Shown here: one piece after another, positions 32,905 to 44,592 of the stretch
Layout of the letters: each line of letters opens with the position of its first letter
How positions within the stretch are numbered: position 1 is the first letter of the stretch
DNA from: Seiridium cupressi
Taxonomy: Eukaryota; Ascomycota; Sordariomycetes; Amphisphaeriales; Sporocadaceae
NCBI GenBank assembly: GCA_036674765.1
Contig: JARVKI010000055.1
Span: 124,001-188,000 of the forward strand
DNA: 64,000 nucleotides
Direction: 5' to 3'
Notes under the pieces: generated by a model
What the model saw: the letters and a program-made list of their open reading frames with translations, nothing else
The model's database searches: none
What the model was told of the DNA's origin: nothing
Position numbers and translations under genes: made by a program

Positions 32905-34410
32905 CTATAGTCGCTGCGCTATCGCATTGAATGACCTGTTTGCCCCCGGGGTTGAGCATATTCCAGTGTCGTCGCCAAACTTGATATAAGGGTCTTGTCG
33001 GTGCAATCTCCTTTCTGAACGATGAGCGTAGTATTTCCTCGGTGTCTCCCCGGCCTTGCCCGTCCTCGAGCGAGGGCCGTGCTGTGACGAGCCCATCAGA
33101 GTCGGAGCTACGTGTCGGAAGAACTTTTGCAGAATCGTCATGGCACCACAAATGACGAGGAGGTTTGCCTCGATGACACTAATGAGAGAACATCAGTCAC
33201 ATCGGTCGGAAAGAAATAGGCTAAGAGCAACTCACATTCACATACCTACAGAGGAGATAAGTCCACGTCTAGTCTTGGCTAGTCAATATCTCTAGGAGAA
33301 TTGCGCATCTGGCGATCGAGGTAATAACGGTGCTGATGCGTGTCAGTCACAGCATTTATCATTCGGCACCATTGCCATCGTGGGGGGAAACCAACGCCGA
33401 TCCAATTGTAAATACTACCAAAAGGCAAATCTTCTGGCGACAGGAATCTGAAGACCTAGTACGAGTGGTATTGGTACAAGAAGAAGTATAACGTCCGAAG
33501 AGATGTTCGCAACTGCCGTGGCAATATAAAGTGCCGGTTCGCTAATACAAGTCCTCGTGACGGATATCTCCCAACGTTTCTCAATCGGTTCACATGCAAA
33601 CACCAGGCTGAAGAAAATGCCAATCGAATATGCTGTCATATAGCCAATGGTTATCCACACTAATTTCCTGAGCCAAAAAAGCTGCGATAGCCCCATATAG
33701 AAGCCAAGGAGGGCCATTTTGGCGAAGCCGCCACAAAGGACTTAGAGCCAGGATGCAATATATACGATCTTCTATGGTCAACAAATGTCTTCCCAACCAA
33801 GGGCTACTCTAGTACCTACTAGTATGAACAAGTTGAATTTTTTGATGGGTATTTCCCATGCGTGAACACCGCCAGCGCCCGCAGCGAACATATCTAGCGT
33901 TAGTTGAGCAACGCGTTCCTTGGCACAGGGTCCATATGTGCTTACAGATGACGAGAACTTGCGTGCCTATCGAGTCCAACTTTTCCACGGTTATTTAGTT
34001 AGTGCTGGCTTCATGCGCCTCACCTTGGTTAATCTTGGTACTAACCCATGAAACAAGGAGAAATGCTTTATGAAGTCAGCCAAACTTGCTTTCTGGAACA
34101 CCACAAAATGTGCGTGGATTGGGAAATTCTGCGGAACGGATGAATTATCAGTCTAATACATACCTTCGTCAAACTGAAGTCCAAGGCTAAGGGCAACTTT
34201 GGTGTACAACCTTTGCGAGATAAACAACAATACAAGAACGTTACCTACACCACAACACCAGTATGTTTGGATATCCGTTTGTCGCCGAGGATTATCAAAG
34301 TCAACAACGTTACCGTATAGGGCTGGAGACTATCACTATTCGTGGTGATACTATTATCACCTAGTACTGGGATCCCCTGGGGGCGTGCTGACTTGAGACA
34401 GTGGTGCCAT
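32905..34410 (-). pseudogene. Rhodopsin-domain integral membrane protein with two in-frame stops
   Basis: Fungal seven-helix rhodopsin-domain protein (PTH11-like superfamily). Exons traced by phase: up to 34164, then 34024-34065, 33946-33966 (21 nt), 33820-33893, 33419-33771, 33246-33332 and 32905-33178. They join to RRQTDIQTYWCCGVGNVLVL, QRLYTKVALSLGLQFDE, AFLLVSWVSTKINQ, GTQVLVIYMFAAGAGGVHAW, MALLGFYMGLSQLF, VANISSDVILLLVPIPLVLG and SVIEANLLVICGAMTILQKF, all family blocks. Two stops remain: TAA at 33742-33744 and TAG at 33269-33271. Both could arise from CAA/CAG by C to T. The N-terminus (candidate ATG 34408-34410) could not be joined cleanly. The rest of the frame and every splice site are intact, so the gene is either a young pseudogene or a null allele. 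Confidence 0.75.
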
Positions 34411-35574
34411 AATGTTCTTCGCCATATCTAGGTCTTTCCAAGGTTTTCCTCGTCTGAAATGGAACAGCCATCCCGTCTCACATCACATCGCACTCCGAGA
34501 GCTGTCGATCGCTGCCGTGAGGGCTGTCCCCGTGACGCGTTTAGGGCCCCTGCTATCATAGAGACAGTTGCAAGATCAGCAGCGCAAAGACCTTAACGTA
34601 GCTGGGAACCTTGTTTTGACAGAGCTGTCAGAATGACTGCGACATCGACCCCCTCCTCTGAGATTAGTTCTCTTCCTCATTGGGCTGGGACGCTCTGGTA
34701 AGTGTGGGCTGGCTACGCGATGTAACATTGGGGTCGGTGTTGCGTTGCGCCTAACCATGTTCCAAAGCCAGTAACACATTGTTAACTAATGTTTGGCCGT
34801 TAAGTTTTGTTCGTGGTTCTGCAAGTCTTCCTACGGATGGAGAATTGGTGTTGTACCTCACGATAAGCTTTCTATCGTTTACGCTCTGCGCCCCATTCTG
34901 CCACTATAGACCACAATGGCATATTTGTATACTAGGTCGATTGACAACTCAACGGGCGTATTACGAAGTTCGAAACAAACAGTACTAAGGATGACAAATC
35001 CTTTTTGCTTCTGTGTTCTCTCAAAGCCACGATGACCTCATGGAAAGATAGTTTTTATTGGTAGCAAATGTTGGGTCGCTGCGCCGACCGACGCAAGAGA
35101 TAAGTTGGAGGGGGCTCTCAACCTCCTGTCCGAGACCCTAATCTAGTTTACTTGACTCCTGCTGGGGTATTACACCGCAGTCATAAGGTCAGGCATCTAT
35201 CCCTGCTCAATGCTACCTTCTTGACGTTGCGATACGGTCTGCGGCAACGCAACCCCAACTTGTCCTCCCTCGGTTTTCGCTGCCAATCCACAAAGACCAA
35301 GCGTGAGGTGCGAGCCTTGTCGTTTGGCTTCTGCATACTTCCAATGCATCCCACACCTTGCCTTCCACGTAGCTGGTTATGACGTTTGCTGCAAGCGCAG
35401 GCGCCTCCGACAGCTGTCGCTTGCAATCAGACTCCCGGTGGCGATGGCGGCGATTAGCTTCGTCCCTTACAATATACTGGATGGCCCCTTCTTTCCCATC
35501 CGCCATTAGTCAATACAGGTATTTCTTTCTTGTTTCTAAAAGGACCTGCTTCGCGGGAATTAAGACCACGAGAT
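34411..35574. other. Intergenic region upstream of the BBE-like oxidoreductase
   Basis: About 1.15 kb with short overlapping frames around 35150-35500 on both strands and no recognisable content. Confidence 0.5.
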
Positions 35575-37282
35575 ATGCAGCCAATCGCTACCAAGGGACT
35601 CGCCACGGCTCCATCACAATTCAATTTGGTGGGTTCCTCAACTACGCAAGATGCGCAATGTGTGAGTCTTCGTCGCCACATTGTATGCACTTCTCACTAA
35701 TTCATTGCCCAGTGCCAAGCTCTATCCCAATCATGCTTGGCAAGCCAGACTTACTTCCCAGACACCATCTCGTACAATGATCGCATCGAGTCTTACTGGT
35801 CAGTCAGCGCATCATTGTCACCAACATGCATGGTACTCCCGACAAGCCCAGAAGATGTGACATCCATAATCCAAACCATCACTGCGAATGAGTGTTCCTT
35901 TGGCATCCGTGGCGGTGGTCACGGATCGTTTGCGTTCTCTAACAGTGTTGACGCGGGCATCACGATAGACTTTGGTCAGTAATCTTAACTGTTATGAAAG
36001 CGCCGTTGCGTAATATCCTGATCTGGAGAAAGGATTTATGAACAGCACGACCTACAACAGTGATATGAAGATCGCCTCCATCCAGCCTGGAAGCAACTGG
36101 CAAGCAGTCTACGAAACACTTGCTCCCTATGGGGTCACGGTGGCCGGAGGCCGCGCAGGAACCGTGGGGGTCGGCGGTTTCATCACTGGGGGCGGGAACT
36201 CGTTCCACTCTGCTTCTCATGGCTTCGCTTGTGACACGGTGCAAAATTTTGAGGTAGTTCTCGCCAATGGCTCCATTGTCAACGCCAACGCTGACGACAA
36301 CGCGGATCTGTGGCAAGCACTGAAGGGGGGCTCTGGCAACTTTGGTTTGATCACTCGTTTCGACCTTTATGCTATCGAATTTCCAAGTCCAAATGCGACG
36401 GATATCTGGGGCGGCATTCTGGTTTTTGACCTCAATGCTACAAATACCCTGATTGACAACTATGTTAAGTTTGCAGAGAACGTGGAAAGCGATCAAAATT
36501 CTAGTTCGATCATCTACTGGGCCTATATTCCAGCAGCCGGTGGCATGGTTCTGAATGCTGCGCTAGAGAACACTGTCAACGCCGTACGCCCACCCGCGTT
36601 TGATAGGTATATGTCAACGCCCGGCATCATAGCAACGTCCCTTAGGTCAGCGCCGATGCATGAAATCACTGCAGAGCTCGGATCTGGTCAGCCAGCAAGC
36701 TTACGGTACTGGATTTTCTTTCGTCTTAGTGCTAGTTCGAATTGCTGACTGCTCTGGAGCAACATTTGGTTCACTGGTGCCTATAAGAACGACGCTCGCG
36801 TACTCAAGTATGCCGTACAGAAGCATGAAGAGATCGTGGCGCTCATCGAAGCTGAGATGTCCGAGGACAGCGGTTTCAACACACTTTGCATGTTCCAACC
36901 AATTACGCAGACTCTCGTGCAGCATAGTGCAGAGAAAGGCGGCAACATGCTCGGACTTGAGGACCGTGTCAAGGATGGCAACGGCGTCATGTTCCTCGCA
37001 ACTCTTGCTGTCGATGGGGCCGACAATGAGGCCAAGGCGCTACCGCATATTCGAGAGTGGTTCGACGCCGTGGATGGATACGCGGCATCACTCGATGCAA
37101 ACTGGAACTGGAGATACCTGAACTATGCTTACAAGGACCAGGATCCTATGAAGTCGTATGGCGATAAGTCCGTAGAGGAATTGAGGCGTGTTGCGGCAAA
37201 GTACGACCCATCTCAGGTTTTCCAAAGTTTGAGAAAATCTGGTTTCAAGATTCCAAGAGCGAGGTTCATGGATAGCGTGTGA
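35575..37282 (+). CDS. BBE-like FAD-linked oxidoreductase
   Basis: Flavoprotein of the berberine-bridge-enzyme / glucooligosaccharide-oxidase family (PCMH-type FAD domain), which oxidises alcohols or sugars or closes rings in secondary metabolism. Exons 35575-35661, 35713-35974, 36033-36705 and 36760-37282 give 514 residues; all phases agree. Landmarks: CCQALSQSCL at the first junction, FGIRGGGHGSFAFS with His99, the usual attachment site of 8-alpha-histidyl FAD, VGVGGFITGGGNSFHS, GFACDTVQNFEVV, KGGSGNFGLITRFDL and, at the last junction, LRNIWFTGAYKND. The second covalent cysteine seen in bicovalent members is not at its usual place (AGTVGVGG). No signal peptide is seen at the chosen ATG, unlike many secreted relatives; a further upstream exon is possible, so the start is the weak point. 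Confidence 0.85.
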
Positions 37283-38649
37283 AGTTTGTCAAACTCACAG
37301 ATAAGGAGGTTTCGTGGCTGAGCACGGAAACCGGTTCAGTGTTGGCATGGGGACCCGATTGAAGATTTAAAGGGATATTCTGGAAATAGCAAATGTCACT
37401 TTCCCAGCTGGGTACCGAATCTTGGAACAACAGATACTGCAACCTTTTGCGCTCTAGGCTGTACGTGGCTATGCCTAGCCTCTCTATGCAACACAGTAGA
37501 TATCAACCTACAAACTGATAGTGACACGGGAGCTTGGTAGCCTTATTACTCACACAGGCTATCAGCTACCGGTACTCTGTGGAAAGTCACATTTCTCGAG
37601 TTGCTTACAAGCGTTGTCTACGAAGTATCTCCTATTTCTCAGCCGAGTAGCTTGTATTTATAATTTCGTGTTCTGCTCACTTGCCATTAGGACACTCCAG
37701 GTGCATCAATTAAGCCCAGTACCATGCCATCGGGTAGGTATTTCTGATGTGTGCATGGATGTATCCATCCATGGGTTGCGATTTCCACGGCTCTTTTGAG
37801 CCCAATTCAGCTGGAGGATGTTTCGAAGGGCAATAGAATGATGTTACCCATGAGCCACACACCTCGCAATGGCGATTATGCAAAAAACAAAATCAAAAAA
37901 ATCACAACCTTGGTTAGAGGATGCTAGGGAGATATCGTATGATATGGGAGAAGAAGAAATGAATCATGAGAAGTAATGAAAGTGAGAAAATGAAAGTGGG
38001 AGCAGACAGTGTATCTAATTTGGGTACTGTTGTGGCTGACATCTTTGCGCTATAGGCCGGGCCGCAATTGTTGAAGCAACCAATTCGTGCACCCGTCAAT
38101 CAACATCATTCCAGGTCGGACAGGTTCGGAGTCCCTGCGAGTGCAACTATATTGACTCGAGAATGATGTCTAATTGTTTCCAATTAAGAAACTGAGTTTG
38201 GTGTCTCTCTGGTGCGGGCTCTCAGTTACAGATGAGGCCCGCCGCTTCAAAAAGGACCTAACCAGGTTGACATCAGCCAGATCAGTTTAATTCCACATCA
38301 GCCATGATTTCGGCGTTATTGGGTCAGGTGAGTGCGGTAGGACCAAATTGAGGAATATGTTGGCCAAAACGTTACATCCAGATCTGTCCAAGAGCATAAC
38401 AGAACACCGGAAGGCTTATGCCCAGGTATATTTCTACTGTCCAAAGGATGACCATTTACTTATGTAGCTGACCAATATACGTCACGGTAAAGGGGCTTTG
38501 AATGTCTCTTGCCGAAGTCTAAGCTGGCCCAAATATAAAAGATCGCAACCTCTTCTTACTGCTGCTTGGCCCTTGTGATCTTCACTCTTCAATGAGCAAC
38601 TCTTCCTGTTTGGATATCCTTAAGAACAAGTTTCTCATTCAATTAAGAC
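37283..38649. other. Intergenic region
   Basis: About 1.35 kb. No gene recognised; it ends in the promoter of the secreted protein gene with a TATA box at 38534. Confidence 0.5.
38534..38540 (+). promoter_or_regulatory. TATA box (TATAAAA) of the secreted 464-aa protein gene
   Basis: TATAAAA about 110 bp upstream of the ATG at 38650, in a good position for a regulated fungal promoter. Confidence 0.5.
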
Positions 38650-40211
38650 ATGGTCGCGCTCACATCACTTCTCACCTTGGCGCCGGCGCTTTTGGCCGCC
38701 CCCCCTGCTCCTGCTCCTGGCCAATCGGCGGTTGGAGCTCTCAGCATCATCGGCGACGTTGCTAGTATTTATGGTGTCATAACTGGAACTATTGGCGTTA
38801 TCGGTTTTGGAATTAACATTGCCCACCTTAAAAAGTTCCACGAGGACGCGAAGAATGACGCTTCCAAAACTGCTCAAATCCATATCTATGCCGGGGAACT
38901 AGAGAGGGGAAAAAGCTCACGCAACGTCACAGGCCCCCTAAGCAACGTCCGTCTGCCCATGGATGGCAATTTCCGTGGCCAAATCCCTGCGCTGAGGCTT
39001 CGGAACCTACGTGGCGAGACGTTGTGCGTCCATAGCCGGGGCGATCCGAACAAGGACGACGGCCAAATCCCTGAGGGACGCACAGCCGAGCGACCATGCC
39101 TTCTGGACCAGAAGAAAGACGGTGCGCCGTCTTACTTGGATCTTGACGCCGGGATATATGATGACCAGAGTTTGTGTATCGCACTCGTTGAGGTCAAGAC
39201 TCCGGCTGACGTCTTGACCTGGACTTGGTCCGGTGATATCGGCAGAATCTGTGATTATCCAGTAAGCAAGTTTCCGCAACTCCGCAACTCCCCCATGCTT
39301 TGTATAGCCTCTTTAAGGAGTGACCGCTTTCTGGCAGAGAGTTGTTGCCCTTGAAGCATGAGCTTTGGCTCCTGATAGTCGGCCAGGCGCACTTGGAAAA
39401 GGGAATCGCTAACCTGGGGGTGTTATAGTGGTACCACTCAAACGCACTAATTTCCCAATCGCCATCATACAGACCTTCCTGTGCGTGGCTGTCTCCCGAA
39501 TATGGCACCCAAGCCATGTCTATTTACCTCCCAGGCTTTCAAGCCATTGGCAATGTGACAAGGGACAAAGACACCACTAAGCACTCCCGACAGTTGATAG
39601 AGGCTCCAGATCGTCTATGCAACAGTCCAGCACGCTTCGCCATGTGGAAGGAAGCATACATCATAGACGGGGCTGATGCGCCAATCTTTGACCCCATACT
39701 AGAGGTGGATGATATCAAGGGCGAGGAAATATGGCAAGGTAGACAGCCGCCGGCAAGGGACTTTATTTGGCCGGGACATCCAGACTCGAGACCCATACCA
39801 TATGCTAAGAAGCGGAATTATCCAGCCCTTCCCAAGCACCGGGTAGCATCTGAAGCTGTCGATGTTGCGAGTCAACAGAACATTCACCCCCTACAAAGAC
39901 GAGAAATACGAGAGCGGCAGTCCAGGTTTGATGGGCGCCTTATTATGGCCAGAGGCCCTCGAGAGCATCGAACCGAGGCCACAGACCTTTGTGTGAGCCT
40001 CAGCTCGCATGGCCCAGACTTCTTTTCCGAGCATGAAGGGATGTTTTGCGACATGACGGAGAAGAAGCTGTGGCCTGTCTGCGGAAAGCAGGATGATGTT
40101 GCATGTTTCGACGCTAGCACGCATATGATGCGTCCGGGGATGATGAACAATGACTTTGGTGTCTTCTCCGCCCCCGTCAAGGAATACACCACCGTCTCTG
40201 TGTGGGATTAA
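38650..40211 (+). CDS. Secreted or membrane-associated protein of unknown function (464 aa)
   Basis: Two exons, 38650-39261 and 39429-40211, joined in phase 0 over a 167-nt intron (GTAAGC...TAG), give 464 residues. The N-terminus is a signal peptide (MVALTSLLTLAPALLAAPPA) followed by a second hydrophobic glycine-rich segment (SIYGVITGTIGVIGFGINIA), so the product may stay membrane-bound. The junction CDYP-WYHSN brings together a cysteine-containing domain with a tryptophan-rich stretch (LTWTWSG) and a C-terminal half with scattered cysteines and SCAWLSPEYGTQAMSIYLPG. I have a weak memory of uncharacterised fungal paralogues with this CAW...QAMS motif, but no family name. The gene is intact and has a TATA box, so it is probably expressed under some condition. 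No function is proposed. Confidence 0.75.
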
Positions 40212-40564
40212 CATTGTGCTTTCGATCACTTGATGGGCGAGTTGGCTTTTCCCCCTTCATTTTCAAGAAAAACAGCTTTAGGCATTCGGTGGATGCTGTA
40301 CATTGCTTTGGTGTCACGATTGGTGACTGATTTAATGGTCTGTGGAGTTGATTTCTTGTCTTATACTGTTTTGTGCTGTGCAAATAATATTTCTTAGTTT
40401 CTGCACAATGAATGTATACCAGGGGAAGTTGGAGTATTTAATACAATCGATCGTTTAAAAGTTAGAGTCCCGGTCCATTCTTTGCAGTCTTTGATTCGAA
40501 CTTCCACCATATATTCACACCCTAAGTAAGAATAATGGCTGCATCCGGTTATTGGTGCGTATGA
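40212..40564. other. Short convergent intergenic region
   Basis: 353 bp between two convergent genes. 3' UTRs only. Confidence 0.6.
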
Positions 40565-41712
40565 TCATGAAACCTGACTGAAAGCGCTGCACAACTCTTC
40601 TGCGGCATCGTACTCGTCGCTGTCCTCCCCAAGACACTTTTTTTCGACCACTACGAGCCTCTCAGCCCATTGAGCAGCCTCAGCTACGCGGCCGAGTCTT
40701 AGTCCGTGTTTGATTGCCAGTGATAGGAGATATCCCAAGGTATCGGTCTCCTCCATGCCTTGCTTCTCCATTAACTGCATACCTTTCTCGATGAATCCCA
40801 TGATCTTTACATCATCGGTCTCCTCCGACTGATCAACGCGGGACTCTTGCTGCTTCTCATACTTTCTGATTTTTGTCAGCATATCTTCTGTCCTCTTCCT
40901 CAAAAAGTCTCCACTGCTATCAGGGCTGTTGCAGGCGGAGCACTGGCAATTGAAGCCCCATTTTTTGAGGATCTGCCTTCGGGCAGCTGTTGGGTGACAG
41001 ATGTCGATGTACGACGTATTCAGCTCCTCGCCCGGCTTGATATCTCGCAGGGCATGGATCGTCATTCGACCGATACGGTGGTTATACCGATGGAAGACAT
41101 TCGGTGCACACGAATGGTTCAGCCGAGCACACTACAATACAAATCAACCAGCAGCTCGGCCTGTGTTTGATTCAAAAGTGACCTACCTTGGTGAAGACAC
41201 CGAGCTTGTAGTCGCTATCAGGGAAATACATGTTGAAACGGTTCGTCTCGTATATCGACCATGCCTTTTCGTGTGCCTCCACCAATGAATTGAAAGATTC
41301 TTCCTTGCCTACAACGCCCAAGCATCAGTCACAAACGCGGGGACGACGCAATATCAGGCCTACCTTCACACCATTGCCGCAAGCCATCAATCCAGGCCAC
41401 ATCCTTGCTAGGCTTCAAAGATGCTGCCAATTCCCAATATAACCGTTGCTCCTTTTCCGATAATGATGTCACTGTCTGGAAAACTTCGGTCTGGTTCGCT
41501 TCATTGTGTATCACTATGAGGGCCTCCTCACAGAACAAGCGAGTGCCAGATGGTATGAATGCAGTAGCGAAGATGGCGATGCCTGCTTCGCCCGTGTGGC
41601 GTTCTTCGTATAGGTCATCGCGGACAAAGGCGGGTGCCTCACCGCTCCTTCCATTCAAGCTGAGGCGCGAGAGGTCGGGGACGTCCATCTCTGAAGTTGG
41701 TCCTGTCGGCAA
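40565..41712 (-). CDS. SET-domain protein (SMYD-like)
   Basis: Putative protein lysine methyltransferase with a SET domain. Three exons on the minus strand, 41364-41712, 41187-41308 and 40565-41131, give 345 residues with consistent phases. The N-terminal SET part is GEAGIAIFATAFIPSGTRLFCEE; the core NHSCAPN starts at residue 162 just after the second intron, followed by ALRDIKPGEELNTSYID and the post-SET cysteines of WGFNCQCSACNSPD. The C-terminal third is helical and could form the TPR-like tail of SMYD proteins. No MYND zinc finger is seen. The ATG at 41712 is the first in the frame; an alternative ATG lies 24 bp downstream. Substrate unknown; many fungal members act on non-histone targets. 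Confidence 0.87.
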
Positions 41713-44592
41713 CTATATGCCGGGATGATGGAACCACCAAGTCTAAGCCGAGACGCTTAGAGTATAATTGATTCCTGCAGCAATATGATTTTGATGACAC
41801 AACTGGAGTGATGGCAGTCGTGGGGTGAATATGGTCAAGCCCACTCGAGCTTGCCGTTATAAATGCGTTCCTGGCTGTCTGTCGATGTCACCATGAGGTT
41901 ATTCACAACTAGCTACGGAGTCACAAGCAATCACTTGAGGGCGATAAGAAACATATGTGATGAACTGATGTTTTTCACGCTAATTTTGGTTTCCAACGGC
42001 GCGGGAAAAAATAAAGATCTAATCTCGGCGGCTGCCGGGATGAGCCCTAGATCCGCTGCAAGTCTCGATCCGTCTAAGAAGCTTAACGCCAGAAAGGCTT
42101 CGGTTATTTACTGCATCCTTGCAGAAGTCATCTTGTTCGTTTAGATTGGAATCTAGATGTGCTTTAGCGCCTTGCTTGGTCCCTGACCAAACGATGCCAA
42201 GTTCAGTCTGATGGTGGCAAGGCTCAAGACTTTCTGTAAGTAGCCTACCGCCGTTTTCTTTTGCTGAGAAAGCTTACATATAAATGACTCTGTCCTCTAG
42301 CCCTCTTTTTCTACTTTTTTTCTTTATTCCACAAAAAAAGGCCAATCAGGTAATGTGTCTGTCAGCTCGAGCGAGTGCTTTGACCTTGCATGGAAGATGA
42401 ACATATAGATGCTATCTTGCAGCGGAAAAGCTCCGTTCTGGACAAGCGACAGCGACAATTTGTCCTTAGCATAGATTTAAATATCAAATGGAAACACTTA
42501 ATTTTAATTTTAATGTTTTTAATTTTCGGATTTTCATTCTCCTGTACGGAAATACTTTCCGTCTCCCTGCCATCCTACTAAGTTCGGTTCTGCTGTCCCC
42601 TTCTGATCTCGAACCCAGCCACAGAGATAGCGAAGACCAAAGTCGGTCAGGTATGAAAACGCTGTGGTCAAGTAAGGTGGGCCTTTTTTTTTTTTTTTTT
42701 TTTTTGCTTTGCTCTGGCCTCGCCCTTATCCTCCTATTTTTTTCTGTTCGGTGGCGATATCATGGAGGGAAGACTTAATTAACTATTCCAGGATTGCTCT
42801 GAAAACCGGCCGTTACTCATTGACTTTTTGAATGAATAGGAAACGAAGAGGATTAATCCAGGAGCTTGAAAGTTTGAATTTTATAGCTTGAGGGTTGTGT
42901 TTTCTACTGTTCGATTACAATCCCTCGAAAACATTCACGTTCTCCAATTGTTCTGCGACGGTTTTCTTCAGATCACAAACCCAAAGATCACAAACTCATA
43001 CATAAATACGTCTGCTTTAGCTACTCCTGAATAGCTAAATAAGCGGAGCTCGGATTGCAGTTCAAGAAAGCACAACATATGCCATTGCTGAGAACCAATC
43101 AGCCGCGGATGACCTCATCAACGGCTTCAAGGCTATCAAACGACTGACTGAGGACTCCCACGCGTCAAGCAATTTAGTTTAGGTGGGACTTCTTCTAAAT
43201 GTTATCGATGACACATCTTTACTGTAAAAACAGCAACGTAGGTGTTTGTGCTTTCTGATTATGTTTGTTATCACGCTTGTCCAGTGCCGTCTCCGAATCT
43301 CCTTCAGCGCCGCTGGCTTGCCACGTGATAATCACTGCGCCCGTACATCGACGTTGTACCTACCCTATGTGCAACCGCAAATTACACCCGAGGAAATGTA
43401 CAAGTTTCCATCCACTATAAGCAAAACACCTAGGCTAATCGGTGCTTTTTGAATCACCATCTGCGGACAGAGGGAACCATTCGGATATCACCAGCGCCTC
43501 GTGGTGCTGTTCGCAGGTGGGTTCCTCATTGCCATATTGATCTCGCGGAAGGTATTATATTCGACGATATTGCCGTGTCTCTTCGCGCGAGCAGATGCCA
43601 ACTGGATAGGCGTAGGTAGGCAGAGGAGACAAAGCTGTACCTTTTCTATTTCCATTATGGACGATGAGTTAGTATTCGAGCATGCCCGGAATCAGCTTCT
43701 GCATTGCCATTGGAGCCTAAGCACCTTCATGTTCTTCTACACTGCAAACTCCTGATAGCAGTTGCCACATTTCACATTGTGAGCAAGCATGAAGGCTCGA
43801 ATCACAATCCTTGCCCCCCTGATCTTGCGCAGTGGAAGGTTGAGAGGCGGCACAGGAATCGGAGCCGCCGTCTCCTAGAGTGGTGAGGCATCTACTATGT
43901 CGTCAGATCTTGGCTACATCTGACCTCCCTGAGGGCCTGGCGTTCCCTTTGACCAATCTCAGGGTGTGGGCTGGGCGGCTTGCATCTGTTCGACGTGCCG
44001 GAACCCTCTTGCTTCTTCTCGATACTATATGCAGGCACAACCCACGTGGCTACTCGCAGTGCCGTGTCTGAAGGGGGGTCCATATCCCTGATGCCAGCCT
44101 CTGCTCGAGTAAGTCTGCGATAAGCCACGCGAGCTGACAGTATGTCCGGCCCACGTGCTATCAACGTGGCGCCCAGTACTACTCACATACCCTGATAGGA
44201 TTCTCATTTGCATATCGGCCAGCCATTTCAAAATGTATGTCGGAAATCAATGGATTCAGCTGGGATCTGATACATTCTCTCATTTGGACTGCCTGACCAA
44301 CCATTTCGGCATTTCCACACTACTGGACCCGCTCGCCTGCGGACTCCTGACGCTGGATGAGCCCGTGTCGTGTACTACGACTTGAGAAATTCGCTGGCCC
44401 TGGCTTGACGTCTCTCCTTTGCTCAACCAGTCCGAGTGACTCAGCCCTATTATCCCGCTCATCCTCATCACGTCCCATATCCCCGATTAGTGCGCTACAT
44501 GTGGACGCTTCACCACCGGCGTATCAAAGAAAGTCACGCCTCCATCAAAAGTATCCCTTCCGCCATGGTTCGGAGCTAGCAAGGCCTCAATC
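41713..44592. other. Gene-poor 2.9-kb AT-rich region with a T22 run
   Basis: No supported gene. It contains a homopolymer T run (42684-42705), a direct repeat of GATCACAAAC near 42973-42997, and an isolated open stretch at about 43056-43182 that looks protein-like but has no start or splice context. The right end flanks the MAPKK 3' end. Confidence 0.45.
42684..42705 (+). repeat. Homopolymer T22
   Basis: Twenty-two consecutive T. No target-site duplication or element is recognised beside it, so it is annotated only as a simple repeat. Confidence 0.9.

Noticed and set aside
33330..33420. Apparent frameshift after RRFAF in the rhodopsin-domain gene
   Set aside because: An intron (GTAGTA to CATCAG, with a CTGAC branch site) explains it and gives matching phase, so only the two nonsense codons are counted as lesions.
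42684..42705. T22 run as the poly-A tail of a minus-strand retrotransposon copy
   Set aside because: No coding remnant or target-site duplication is recognisable next to it.
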